Assembly (NCBI RefSeq): GCF_003337375.1
Contig: NZ_QPJD01000001.1
Location: 248,001 to 312,000 of the forward strand
Length of the DNA stretch: 64,000 nucleotides
Origin: Paenibacillus prosopidis
Lineage (GTDB): Bacteria > Bacillota > Bacilli > Paenibacillales > Paenibacillaceae
Direction of reading: 5' to 3'
The translations under genes were made by a program, and so were the position numbers. Below the pieces are notes generated by a model. It searched no databases, was not told the DNA's origin, and saw only the letters and a list, made by a program, of their open reading frames with translations. Below, piece after piece: positions 1 to 7,742 of the stretch; position 1 is the stretch's first letter, and every line of letters starts with the position of its first letter.

Positions 1-557
1 CGGAGGTTTACGCGCTCGCGCAATAAATCCTTGGCGTCCTGCTCGGTTCGGAAAAGGTAAGCCTGCAGCACGGTTCCGACGTTTTTTAAGCCTTCCTTGT
101 GGAGCCGTCTCACGATATCGATCGTCGCCTGCGTGTACGGCGTGTTTTCCATATCGATTCGGACGAAGTTCCGGTAGCGTCTGGCATGCTTCACTACTTC
201 CCGGATGTTCGAGCAGCATGCTTCCTGATTCAATGCGAGCCCCATTTGCGTCGGTTTTAACGATACGTTGGAATTTACTTTTCGCGCGGCGATCCCTTCA
301 ATAAGCTTTAAATACTGCTCCTTGTATGCGGCAGCCTCGCTAAGCTGCTGAATGCCCTCGCCGAGATGGTCAAGCGTGGCCATAATGCCAAGCTTGCCTA
401 ACGCCTCAATTTCATCCAGCGCTTCCTCGAGTGTCTCCCCGGCAATAAAGCGGCTGGCCAGCCTTTTACCATAGGTTGTCGAGAGCTTCTCCACAAGCGG
501 AATTCCCGTGATCGTCAATAACGTCTTGCGGTACCATTCCGTTCCGATTCCCATCAT
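1..557 (-). CDS. Proline dehydrogenase, 5' part only (runs off left edge)
   Basis: The minus strand stays open from the ATG at 557 to the window edge, giving about 185 residues without a stop. The reading resembles the flavin-dependent PRODH barrel of the monofunctional Bacillales enzyme: an N-terminal helical part with LASRFIAGETLEEAL, then barrel segments SNVSLKPTQMGL, FVRIDMENTPYT and VGTVLQAYLFRT. The enzyme oxidises proline to pyrroline-5-carboxylate, the first step of proline catabolism. A strong AAAGGAG lies 5 bases before a double ATG (557 and 554); either could be used. The C-terminal flavin-binding half is outside the window. It follows the glycosidase gene on the same strand with about 95 bp between them, so shared transcription is possible but not shown. 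Confidence 0.92.
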   Translation of the reverse strand, partial: MMGIGTEWYRKTLLTITGIPLVEKLSTTYGKRLASRFIAGETLEEALDEIEALGKLGIMATLDHLGEGIQQLSEAAAYKEQYLKLIEGIAARKVNSNVSLKPTQMGLALNQEACCSNIREVVKHARRYRNFVRIDMENTPYTQATIDIVRRLHKEGLKNVGTVLQAYLFRTEQDAKDLLRERVNL

Positions 558-651
558 GGCTGCTCCTTTCCGGCAGAAAGTAGAAGAGCGGGTTAGGGTA
601 TTCGGTAATAGTATATTCCGAAATCATGACGATCGCGCTATGCACGCCTAT

Positions 652-1728
652 TTATTTGAAAAACAAAAAATGCGTCGGCAGCTTGCGCAGCTGGCCGTCT
701 GACGGTTTGTTTATGACCCGGCCGTTGAAAATAAGCGAAGAAGAGCCGCCGCCATCGAGGTTATAGCCGTCCACCGCGCCGTAGCGCTGCAGCAAAATTT
801 GCATTTCGCCCAGCGTTGCGCCGGAGCTGCCCGACTCGTTGTAGCCGTCGGCGACGAGGAACAGCAGCTGATCATCCTTATAATTGGCGATGACCGTACG
901 CGGAGCGCGCTTCGGGCTCGTCTGCCATTTGGCCGGAATCGGCTGCGGCGAGCCGCCGAGCAGCAAGACCGGTACGAAGGAGGCGCCGAACTTTGGTTTT
1001 TTGGCATCCAGCTGCCGCTTGCTGGAGAACTTCCCGCCAATGAGCTCGTTCTGATCGTTCAACCCGACAAAAAATAAATTCGCATGCGGAGCCTCAAAAC
1101 CCGTTGCATAATCTCCATCCACGATTGTCGTGCTCAGCGGGTAACGCTTGCCTCCGCCGTCGGCGTACCCTCCCGCGTTGACACCGGCAGCTGCGCGGTG
1201 CCGGTTCACGGCCGCGAGCGTAGTTTCCGCCCTACCCAGCTCGTCCCCGCCTAACGTCATCTTCATTGCATCGCTGCTCTTCAGTTTGACCTTCAGCGCA
1301 TACGATTTGAAGTTTTCCGTTTGTATATAGAAAAGCTGGGCTCTAAGCTTGTCCGATTCGATCGTGGCGGCAGGCTTGCCGAGCTTCTGCGTAATGTTGC
1401 GGTCGTAAATCTCCAGCGGCCTCATCGCTTGCGAGGCGGCCATCGCCGATATTTTCGCCATGTCGGCATTCGTTTGATTGTACAGCTTCAATTGCTTTTG
1501 AATGGATTGACGGGTTTGCGCCGCCGTTTCCTGCGCTTGATCTAGACCCGACGCAGCGGACTTCATTTCGGCGGAAGGCAGCGGCGTTTGTTCCGTCCGT
1601 GCTTCCGGAAAGGCATCCTCGGATAATTGGATAACGATATCGGATAATAGCAGCCATATCATAATGCCTAAAAAAGGCGTGAAGGCAAGCAATGCCGTTC
1701 GGTTTAACGTTTTGACAGTCAAATTCAT
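652..1728 (-). CDS. Membrane-anchored phosphodiester glycosidase (NAGPA-domain) protein
   Basis: A 358-residue protein with one N-terminal membrane segment (about residues 13-33), a helical linker rich in Gln/Ala, and a C-terminal NAGPA-type domain (about 140-355). The domain is recognised by the paired glycine motifs GVNAGGYADGGG near 185 and DGYNLDGGGSSSL near 322, which form the active-site region in this family. Such enzymes act on sugar phosphodiester bonds, often in cell-wall or exopolysaccharide polymers, outside the membrane. Its ATG overlaps the stop of the upstream small membrane gene by 4 bases (ATGA), so the two are probably co-translated. The exact substrate cannot be read from the sequence. 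Confidence 0.88.
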   Translation of the reverse strand: MNLTVKTLNRTALLAFTPFLGIMIWLLLSDIVIQLSEDAFPEARTEQTPLPSAEMKSAASGLDQAQETAAQTRQSIQKQLKLYNQTNADMAKISAMAASQAMRPLEIYDRNITQKLGKPAATIESDKLRAQLFYIQTENFKSYALKVKLKSSDAMKMTLGGDELGRAETTLAAVNRHRAAAGVNAGGYADGGGKRYPLSTTIVDGDYATGFEAPHANLFFVGLNDQNELIGGKFSSKRQLDAKKPKFGASFVPVLLLGGSPQPIPAKWQTSPKRAPRTVIANYKDDQLLFLVADGYNESGSSGATLGEMQILLQRYGAVDGYNLDGGGSSSLIFNGRVINKPSDGQLRKLPTHFLFFK

Positions 1729-2156
1729 TTGAGCACATCCAAGCTTTTTTTCAGTTCGTTCAACTGTTTCTTCACTTCATTTAATTGCGTATACAGCTTG
1801 TTGCTGTTGTCTGTTTTGGAATCAGCATTGTCCTTCGTAAAAGTAAGCAGTTCATTCAGCGCGTCGACCTTTGCTTTCAGCTCGGCAAGATCCGCGGTGT
1901 AGTTTGTCTCCAGCTCCAGCATACGCGCTTCGTAGGTTTGCTGCATCGCTGTAATTTGGCTGGCGGTTTGCCGCTCAAGATCTGCGGCAATCTTCTGCTG
2001 AATACGGTCGGTATACCACTTCGCGCCTAGTATGCCGGAGCATATAAGGACAAGCCACACGCCTATGAAAACAAGAAACGTACGGTTTCCTCTCTTTTTG
2101 CGCGTCTTTCTGTCGTATGGGCTGGCTGTTCGCTGCTCCAAAATTAAATCACTCAT
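1725..2156 (-). CDS. Small single-pass membrane protein with coiled coil
   Basis: A 143-residue protein: a basic cytoplasmic N-terminus (RKTRKKRGNR), one membrane segment (about residues 28-48), then an extracytoplasmic region that is almost wholly heptad-like helix (about 55-143, ending LNELKKSLDVLK). An AGAGAGGTGA ribosome site lies 8 bases before the ATG at 2156. It shares 4 bases with the start of the NAGPA-domain gene, which implies a joint function; the coiled coil could scaffold that enzyme at the wall. I do not recognise a named family. Function is unknown. Confidence 0.8.
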   Translation of the reverse strand: MSDLILEQRTASPYDRKTRKKRGNRTFLVFIGVWLVLICSGILGAKWYTDRIQQKIAADLERQTASQITAMQQTYEARMLELETNYTADLAELKAKVDALNELLTFTKDNADSKTDNSNKLYTQLNEVKKQLNELKKSLDVLK

Positions 2157-2420
2157 TTATTCATTCACCTCTCTTGTTGGTCACTTGCACCGGCGATCGG
2201 ATGAACGAACTGCAAGCTGCGGATCATAAATTTAGGACGATCTATCGATGCAAAATAGTTGCGGATGTCACCTTATTGTAACAAAGAGAGTAGGGTATGT
2301 CTCCCTATGCAGGTGGTGATTAATGGAAATTTTCACTGTCTTACGGAACTTTTCGCCTCTTATATGCGTCTAACGATACGGGCTGCGGCAGCTAATGCCG
2401 CGCACCGGGAGGAGATTGAG

Positions 2421-4178
2421 ATGAAAAACGGGAAAATAGGCACACGAATCGCGAAACGCGTTATCGCGGCCAGCCTGCTGATTTCCCTTGCGGGAACGGG
2501 ATTAGGAACACATGCTCACGTCTATGCAGCAGGACGTCAGCCGGCGCAAATCATGTACGTGCATGGTCAGAAGCAGGTGGAAGTGAACGGCAAGGTACAG
2601 CAATTGGCAGCACCGCTGCCGGTTGTAAAAGGGACAACGATGATCCCCATTCATACGATCGCGGGAGCGGTAGGAGCGAAAGTCTATAATGATCAAATGG
2701 GCACTCATATCGATACATATGCGAATAAAGTGACATTGAACGTTAATATGCGGGGGGCGAGACGCAACAACAGCTACCAATTGCTTACTGCTGCTGCGGT
2801 TCGTATTAACGGGACGATGCATGTTCCGCTGACGGCCATTAAGCAGCTGTGGACGGGAAGCTATACGTACAATTCGCAGCTGAAGCAAATTGATATTACG
2901 ATTCAGCCGGACCCGAACGCCGTTCCGGTAGCCGATTTTAAAGCGCCGGCAGAGGTGAAGCTTGGCGAACCGGTCGTATTCGAGGATCTCAGCTACGATC
3001 CGGACGGGAAGATAGCGAAGGCGGAATGGTCGGGACGTAAAAACGCCTATTTCGAGCCAGGCGTTTATACCGTTACGCTTACCGTGATCGACAATGAAGG
3101 AGCGCGCAGCGTCCAGAAGGCGCAAGAAATTCGCGTGACCGACGAAGTGATGTATACGCCTTTTGAATATCATATGCGCTATGGCAACCCCGGAGATAAA
3201 TTTACGGTCGATACGAAGCTGATGAACAGCTATCCGGAGGTCGAGACGCTTGAATCTAGAGGCGGACGCACGTTGTACATGTCGAATGCGCCGGAGCGTT
3301 TTTTTGGCGAAGGACTGCTATATGAGGATGAGCTGGACGGACCGAGCAGGCTGTTCATTCATCACCGCAACGGCTCGGAGGAGCGGCTTAAGCTGGCTGT
3401 TGTCGTTACGAATGAACAAAGCGAAAGTATCAGGGTGACGATTGGCAGCCGCGGTCTTGCAGGTCCGAGCGTTAGTGCGCTTCAATTCGGTTCAGCCGCG
3501 GTGACGAGATATTTGAAGGGCGCGGAGCCGAGCGAGCTAATCGTAGAGCCGGGTACATCCGCCGTTCTGCTGCCGGAGCTTGAGAAAATCGTCATGAATC
3601 CGAATGAAGGCTTCTCCGGCCTGCTTGATGTAGACACGGATGGACCGCTGACATTTTCTACGATGGCTGTCAGGGAGAGCACCGATCCGCTCAGCGTCGT
3701 GTTTGCCTTGCCGCAGCTGGAGAAGGTAGGAAATCGCGGAACGTTTGCGAATACGGATCTGTCCATAGAGGTGAACGAGCCGCTCGGTATTGCCGAGCGC
3801 AAGCTGCGTCTGGGCAGCCGCGGCAATACGATTCCGGGAGTGGATGCGCTGACCGACGAAGCGACAGTAGACGGGGGAGAATATGGAGCGGTAACGACGA
3901 TTAGGCTCAAAAACGTCGCCTACGGCACGCGCATTATTTTGAATCCGCGGGCGGGCAACTTTTCGGGAGCGGTCGCTGTGAACGGGAAGGTTATAGCGGT
4001 ACCGGCAGGCGGCCATGCGAGTCCGGCCGACGGGGTTCTGCTTTACCGTCAGGAGCAGCCGGAAAGCGATGCTTCGGAATTACCGGTACCGCCTGAGGTG
4101 ACGATCACGTATACTTCACCTGGAGCGAGCGCGCTGCCTGTGCTCTTGGTCTTTTTTCCAGGCACAGCGTTTGAATAG
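2421..4178 (+). CDS. Secreted copper-amine-oxidase N-domain / PKD-domain protein
   Basis: The frame is open from 2259, but the ATG at 2421 has GGGAGGAGATTGAG directly upstream and begins a clear signal peptide (basic KNGKIGTRIAKR, hydrophobic core, cleavage near HVYAAG), so I take it as the start (585 residues). Residues about 35-150 resemble the copper amine oxidase N-terminal (stalk) domain, common in Paenibacillus exported proteins: paired segments MYVHGQKQVEVNGK and AVRINGTMHVPLTAI. Residues about 165-240 form a PKD-like Ig fold (FEDLSYDPDGKI, FEPGVYTVTLTVID). The remaining 330 residues are beta-rich without a motif I can name. It has no oxidase catalytic domain. A wall-associated or secreted structural role is inference. 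Confidence 0.85.
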   Translation: MKNGKIGTRIAKRVIAASLLISLAGTGLGTHAHVYAAGRQPAQIMYVHGQKQVEVNGKVQQLAAPLPVVKGTTMIPIHTIAGAVGAKVYNDQMGTHIDTYANKVTLNVNMRGARRNNSYQLLTAAAVRINGTMHVPLTAIKQLWTGSYTYNSQLKQIDITIQPDPNAVPVADFKAPAEVKLGEPVVFEDLSYDPDGKIAKAEWSGRKNAYFEPGVYTVTLTVIDNEGARSVQKAQEIRVTDEVMYTPFEYHMRYGNPGDKFTVDTKLMNSYPEVETLESRGGRTLYMSNAPERFFGEGLLYEDELDGPSRLFIHHRNGSEERLKLAVVVTNEQSESIRVTIGSRGLAGPSVSALQFGSAAVTRYLKGAEPSELIVEPGTSAVLLPELEKIVMNPNEGFSGLLDVDTDGPLTFSTMAVRESTDPLSVVFALPQLEKVGNRGTFANTDLSIEVNEPLGIAERKLRLGSRGNTIPGVDALTDEATVDGGEYGAVTTIRLKNVAYGTRIILNPRAGNFSGAVAVNGKVIAVPAGGHASPADGVLLYRQEQPESDASELPVPPEVTITYTSPGASALPVLLVFFPGTAFE

Positions 4179-4190
4179 TTACGGATCTAG

Positions 4191-4226
4191 GGGGCTGACC
4201 GCATAACCTGCGGCGGCCCTTGCTTT
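4191..4226 (+). terminator. Weak hairpin terminator after the PKD protein
   Basis: A two-step stem (GGGC 4192-4195 with GCCC 4216-4219, and CCGC 4199-4202 with GCGG 4210-4213) is followed by a short T-containing tail. The T run is poor, so termination is only possible. Confidence 0.4.
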
Positions 4227-4254
4227 GTTGTTAACCATCCTCGTCATGTATAAT
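4225..4254 (+). promoter_or_regulatory. Sigma-A-like promoter for msrAB
   Basis: TTGTTG (4225-4230), 18 bases, then a perfect TATAAT (4249-4254), about 45 bases before the msrAB start. Position and the -10 match support it; the -35 is imperfect. Confidence 0.5.
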
Positions 4255-4298
4255 AAAGATACTAGTTATCAATTGAATCAATCAGGAGGGTGATCAGC

Positions 4299-5282
4299 TT
4301 GGATCAACCAATCGTAAATAAGAGCAGTAACCGCAAAGAGGAGAAGGCGATGTTTGCAGGAGGCTGCTTCTGGTGCATGGTTTCGCCGTTTGAAGAAATG
4401 CCCGGCATCATATCGGTCGTATCCGGTTATACGGGCGGCCACACCGTAAACCCAACCTACCAGGAGGTTTGCTCAGAGACAACGGGTCATACCGAAGCGG
4501 TACAAATCACGTACGATCCGCAGGTGTTTCCTTACGAGAAACTGCTTGATATATTTTGGCGGCAAATCGATCCGACCGACGAGGGCGGCCAGTTCCATGA
4601 CCGTGGCGAATCGTACCGGACCGGCATCTATTATTATAACGAGGAGCAGCATAAGCTGGCCGTGGCTTCCAAGCAGGCGCTTGAAGCGAGCGGTCGCTTC
4701 GACAAGCCGATCGTGACGGAAATCGAGCCGGCCCAAACGTTTTATCCCGCTGAAGATTACCATCAGGGCTATCACAAAACGAATCCGTACCGTTACAAAA
4801 TGTACCGCAAGGGCTCCGGGCGCGACGCGTTTATTTCACGGCATTGGACGGTAAAGAAGGACGCTGAAGAGCTGAAGAAACGTCTAACCCCGATCCAATA
4901 CGAAGTGACGCAAAACAGCGGTACGGAGCGTCCGTTTACCGGCGAATACTGGGATCATACCGAGGACGGCATTTATGTCGATATCGTATCGGGAGAGCCG
5001 CTCTTCAGCTCGCGGGACAAGTATGATGCAGGCTGCGGCTGGCCTAGCTTTACGAAGCCGCTTCAGGCGGCAGCGGTTACGGAGCACACGGATACGAGTC
5101 ACTACATGGTACGCGTCGAGGTGAGGAGCAAAGAAGGCGATTCGCATTTGGGCCACGTATTTGACGACGGGCCGAAGCCGACGGGACTCCGTTATTGCAT
5201 TAACTCTGCTTCGCTGAGGTTTGTGCCGAAGGATGCATTGGAGCGGGAAGGGTACGGCGAGTATTTGTTTTTGTTTGAATGA
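4299..5282 (+). CDS. msrAB: Fused peptide methionine sulfoxide reductase MsrA-MsrB
   Basis: A bifunctional repair enzyme that reduces both S- and R-methionine sulfoxide in proteins. The MsrA half carries the catalytic Cys in GGCFWCM (Cys23), followed by VSGYTGGH; the MsrB half (from about residue 190) has GCGWPSF and the catalytic Cys300 in [11 protein letters not shown]. The MsrB half lacks the CxxC pairs of zinc-binding MsrBs. I chose TTG 4299 as the start because AGGAGG ends 9 bases upstream; GTG 4290 overlaps that site. The fusion order A-B is usual in Firmicutes. A nitroreductase-family gene follows 26 bases downstream, in line with a small redox operon. Confidence 0.93.
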   Translation: MDQPIVNKSSNRKEEKAMFAGGCFWCMVSPFEEMPGIISVVSGYTGGHTVNPTYQEVCSETTGHTEAVQITYDPQVFPYEKLLDIFWRQIDPTDEGGQFHDRGESYRTGIYYYNEEQHKLAVASKQALEASGRFDKPIVTEIEPAQTFYPAEDYHQGYHKTNPYRYKMYRKGSGRDAFISRHWTVKKDAEELKKRLTPIQYEVTQNSGTERPFTGEYWDHTEDGIYVDIVSGEPLFSSRDKYDAGCGWPSFTKPLQAAAVTEHTDTSHYMVRVEVRSKEGDSHLGHVFDDGPKPTGLRYCINSASLRFVPKDALEREGYGEYLFLFE

Positions 5283-5308
5283 TAGAGTGGATTGGAGAGA
5301 GGCCGGAA

Positions 5309-5881
5309 ATGAACATCGAAGAAGCCATCCGCACACGGAGAACGATTGGAAGAGTAAAGAAGGACCCGGTTGACCGCGACGTTATTGAGAAGCTGCTTGA
5401 CGCGGCTACATGGGCGCCGAGTCATCATAATACGCAGCCGTGGTCGTTTATTGTGATGACGGGAGAAGGACGGGCAAAGCTTGCCGAAGGATACGCCCGC
5501 GTATCCGCCGCCGCTGTTCCCGGCCTGACTGGACAGCCGCTTGAGGAGCGTCTTGCGAAGGAGCGGGTCAAAGCGTATAGAGCGCCGGTTGTTATCGCTG
5601 CGGTATGCTCACCGCCGGGCGATCCGCGTGCCGTGCCCGCTGAAGAGCTTGCCGCAGCCCATGCGGCGGTGCAAAACCTGCTGCTCGCCGCGCATGCTAA
5701 CGGACTAGGCGCCATTTGGCGCTCGGGCGATCCGATGTATCATCCGCTCATGAAGGAAACGTTCGGGCTCGCGGCGGATGAGCAATTCGTCGGCTTTATT
5801 TATATCGGATATCCCGATATGAAAGCGCCGGAGCCGCACCGTACTCCCGCAAGCGCGAAGACGGTCTGGCTCGAGCGGTAA
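5309..5881 (+). CDS. Nitroreductase family FMN oxidoreductase
   Basis: A 190-residue protein of the nitroreductase fold: N-terminal NIEEAIRTRRTIGR (FMN phosphate contact), WAPSHHNTQPWSFIVM, and AAHANGLGAIWRSG near the C-terminal half. These enzymes bind FMN and use NAD(P)H to reduce quinones or nitro compounds. The ATG at 5309 is preferred over the open upstream codons because GGAGAGAGG lies just before it and NIEEAI is the usual family start. It is the second gene after msrAB and is followed by a strong terminator. Its substrate is unknown. Confidence 0.88.
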   Translation: MNIEEAIRTRRTIGRVKKDPVDRDVIEKLLDAATWAPSHHNTQPWSFIVMTGEGRAKLAEGYARVSAAAVPGLTGQPLEERLAKERVKAYRAPVVIAAVCSPPGDPRAVPAEELAAAHAAVQNLLLAAHANGLGAIWRSGDPMYHPLMKETFGLAADEQFVGFIYIGYPDMKAPEPHRTPASAKTVWLER

Positions 5882-5922
5882 AGTGTACCTCCTATAATGA
5901 TCAAGTAACAGGATGATCGCGA

Positions 5923-5973
5923 ATAAGGGGCTGTCCCTGAAGGTTAACAACCTTTTGGGACAGCCCCTATTCT
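5923..5973. terminator. Strong hairpin terminator, probably bidirectional
   Basis: AATAAGGGGCTGTCCC pairs with GGGACAGCCCCTATT across a 19-base loop, giving a long perfect stem with A/T tracts on both sides. It ends the msrAB-nitroreductase unit and overlaps the tail of the minus-strand LysM-GH18 pseudogene. Confidence 0.85.
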
Positions 5974-6401
5974 GTTACTGCCAAGCTTATCAAGACGAGC
6001 TTTTTGACCGTGAAATTTGCGCCGAGTACATTCCCGTAGGCCTCATTAATAACGGCAGAATCGTCTAGGGAGGTAATTGAGCCGTCAGCCTGCACGCGAT
6101 AGCTGAACGGGCTTTAGTACGTTAAGTATTCACCAGCTTCGTTAACGAGCTCGACGCCTTCAGTGCCAAACTTCTCCGTGTACGCGTTAACTTCTATCGT
6201 CGGCTTGGAAGCTTGAGGGATGACGATCGTTTGGCCGGGATAAATTAGTGCGGGATTCGTAATTTGGTTCACCCTGGTCAGGTCCTGCAGCGTAACGCCA
6301 TATTTCTGAGCGATTGCCCATAAGGTTTCTCCGGCGAGTACCTTACCTAATCTCCTTCGCTGTTTCACTTCATTTTCTTCTTCGTATGCCAAAAAGGGCA
6401 T
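5967..6401 (-). pseudogene. Remnant of a LysM-GH18 spore hydrolase (SleL/YaaH type)
   Basis: Reading the minus strand from 6401, a LysM unit (AGETLWAIAQKYGVTLQDL, PALIYPGQTIVIP) is followed by PTIEVNAYTE and GEYLTY, the junction into the GH18 barrel of SleL/YaaH-like spore cortex hydrolases. A TAA at 6116-6114 stops the frame. The same frame then continues as SPFSYRVQADGSITSLDD, which matches the next family segment, before losing similarity and ending at 5967. The gene therefore has an in-frame stop and lacks nearly the whole catalytic barrel. The N-terminus also lacks the normal first LysM. I judge it dead; a short LysM-only peptide of 95 residues could still be made. Confidence 0.72.
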
Positions 6402-6479
6402 TATTATAACTGTATTCAGCGTCAGCCGTTCCTAGTTCGTTCATGAAGAGGCATGGCATCGCGGGAATAATTTGATTTA

Positions 6480-6578
6480 AAATATAAGAAAGTATAAATA
6501 TGAACTTTATACGATGCTTATATTTAACCGCGAAACGCAGCTGAGCCTCCAAAGGACGGCGAAGCCGTTTGCGCTTGC
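6480..6578 (+). ncRNA. Repeated two-hairpin RNA element, copy 1 (orphan)
   Basis: The first hairpin has perfect arms AAATATAAG (6480-6488) and CTTATATTT (6517-6525), with a nested GTATAAA/TTTATAC stem. The second has AAACG (6533-6537) with CGTTT (6566-6570), flanked by GCG/CGC, around an inner GCC-TCC/GGA-GGC stem. It ends in GCGCTTGC. The same layout occurs at 38673 and 59348. No intact gene follows closely: after a GGAAGGA there is only a 17-codon ORF, so this copy appears to be the leader of a lost gene. Confidence 0.6.
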
Positions 6579-6701
6579 TCTTCGTTAATAAGGAAGGAAT
6601 TCCGGGAAATGGGAATAATACGGAAACATGGGTATAGCAATACCGTCCGACGATACACCTAATTTTGGTCTTACTGTTCTGATTTTCCGTTCGTTTTCTT
6701 T

Positions 6702-6778
6702 AAAAATACGAACCTTTATAAAAGATCCTCTTTCAATGTTCGTATTTTGTTGACAGTAGATTGGGGATTAGATAAACT
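6702..6778 (+). promoter_or_regulatory. PurR boxes and sigma-A promoter of the purine operon
   Basis: Two inverted PurR-type boxes are present: AAATACGAAC (CGAA at 6709-6712) and GTTCGTATTT (TTCG at 6739-6742), the usual arrangement for PurR repression, which is relieved by PRPP. The second box runs into a promoter with TTGACA at 6750-6755, 17 bases, and TAAACT at 6773-6778. Binding there would block RNA polymerase. Start of transcription is expected near 6785, about 35 bases before the guanine aptamer. Confidence 0.88.
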
Positions 6779-6818
6779 AGAATAGGTTTGAGGCGGAGCA
6801 TGCCGCCCAATGTTGAAA

Positions 6819-6885
6819 GTTCGTATATGTTCGGGAAATGGCCCGAATGTTTCTACCCGGAAACCGTAATTTCCGGACTACGAGC
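6819..6885 (+). promoter_or_regulatory. Guanine riboswitch (purine aptamer) of the pur operon
   Basis: The conserved purine aptamer is readable in order: P1 GTTCGT (6819-6824) with ACGAGC (6880-6885), TATATG, the P2 arms TCGGG/CCCGA, the core GTTTCTACC, P3 CCGGAAA/TTTCCGG and the core CCGTAA and GACTA. The specificity base (equivalent of position 74) is C at 6878, which selects guanine or hypoxanthine rather than adenine. Ligand binding normally stabilises P1 and promotes termination ahead of the biosynthetic genes. Confidence 0.95.
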
Positions 6886-7256
6886 AAGATGAACCGACAA
6901 GCGGAAGCGAACCGGAGGTCTCAGGTGAAAGAGGCGCGGTCCGTAACGTCATAGCAGCGCATAAACGCAGCATATAGATGCCCTTTAATTGGACATAGGT
7001 TGCCTCTCTTACGGGGCAGCCTTCTGTTGTCTCTTTGGCTAAAGCTGCGCCGCTTACGTCGGATTCATCGAGAAAGAAGTGTAATTGACCCGTATTTCGC
7101 ATGAAACCGGCCGCAATTACGCTTCCGCTCGGGGTCCGGCGGCATTCCTATTCTATGGTTGCTGACGGGCTTTTTCTGTTTTTTCTACGGTTATGGTTAA
7201 ATCAATTAAAGTGGTTTAAAGGTTTTTATCTCATATATGAAAGTGGGTTTGATCGC
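6886..7256 (+). other. Long leader between guanine aptamer and purE; extra folded domain
   Basis: No convincing gene lies in these 371 bases. Bases 6888-6904 can pair with 7050-7069 to form a helix of about 17 bp with two small bulges (GATGAA/TTCATC, CCGAC/GTCGG, AAGCGG/CCGCTT), starting two bases after the aptamer. Inside it, AGAGGC (6930-6935) can pair with GCCTCT (7002-7007). A U-rich tract follows GACGGGC near 7170-7184 and is the best candidate for the end of a terminator, possibly pairing CCCGT near 7090 with ACGGG near 7166. I could not define the switch with certainty. Confidence 0.5.
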
Positions 7257-7742
7257 ATGTCTGCGAAGGTGGGCGTCATCATGGGCAGCAAATCGGATTG
7301 GGACACAATGAAATTAGCCTGCGACGTTCTGGAGGAATTGCAAATTCCTTACGAGAAAAAAGTCGTTTCGGCGCACCGGACGCCGGATCTTATGTTTGAA
7401 TACGCGGAAACTGCGGTAGAGCGCGGGCTTAAGGTGATTATAGCCGGAGCCGGCGGAGCCGCTCATTTACCCGGCATGGTCGCTGCAAAAACGATTTTGC
7501 CGGTTATTGGCGTTCCTGTTAAATCGTCGAATCTAAGCGGGCTTGATTCACTTCTATCCATTGTACAAATGCCGGGCGGCATACCGGTTGCAACGGTAGC
7601 GATCGGCAACGCAGGCGGAACAAACGCAGGCTTACTGGCGGCGCAAATGCTAGGAGCTTTTGATCCTGAGGTACAAGCGCGCGTGGAAGCGCGCCGCGAG
7701 CGCGTGAAGCAGGAAGTGCTGGAAAGCAGTGAAACGCTATGA
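7257..7742 (+). CDS. purE: N5-carboxyaminoimidazole ribonucleotide mutase
   Basis: PurE (161 residues) moves the carboxyl group of N5-CAIR to carbon 4 to give CAIR, in de novo IMP synthesis. The family motifs are clear: [14 protein letters not shown] at the start, the VSAHRTPD loop with the catalytic His, and [14 protein letters not shown]. The frame is open upstream to 7101, but ATG 7257 gives the normal family length and has a modest AAAGTGGG ribosome site 9 bases before it. It overlaps purK by 4 bases (ATGA). First gene of the operon, controlled by PurR and the guanine riboswitch. Confidence 0.95.
   Translation: MSAKVGVIMGSKSDWDTMKLACDVLEELQIPYEKKVVSAHRTPDLMFEYAETAVERGLKVIIAGAGGAAHLPGMVAAKTILPVIGVPVKSSNLSGLDSLLSIVQMPGGIPVATVAIGNAGGTNAGLLAAQMLGAFDPEVQARVEARRERVKQEVLESSETL

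Noticed and set aside
2259..2420. N-terminal extension of the PKD protein
   Set aside because: The 54 extra codons lack protein-like character, and the ATG at 2421 has a strong ribosome site and starts a signal peptide.
6903..6940. Glycine-riboswitch-like string next to the guanine aptamer
   Set aside because: Only a loose match to CTCAGGTNAAAG; the paired P1-P3 layout and the CCGAAGGGGC core of glycine aptamers are not there.
6878..7102. Minus-strand ORF of 74 codons across the pur leader
   Set aside because: It runs antisense to the guanine riboswitch and the leader helix, has no ribosome site, and its apparent coding quality comes from the folded RNA sequence.
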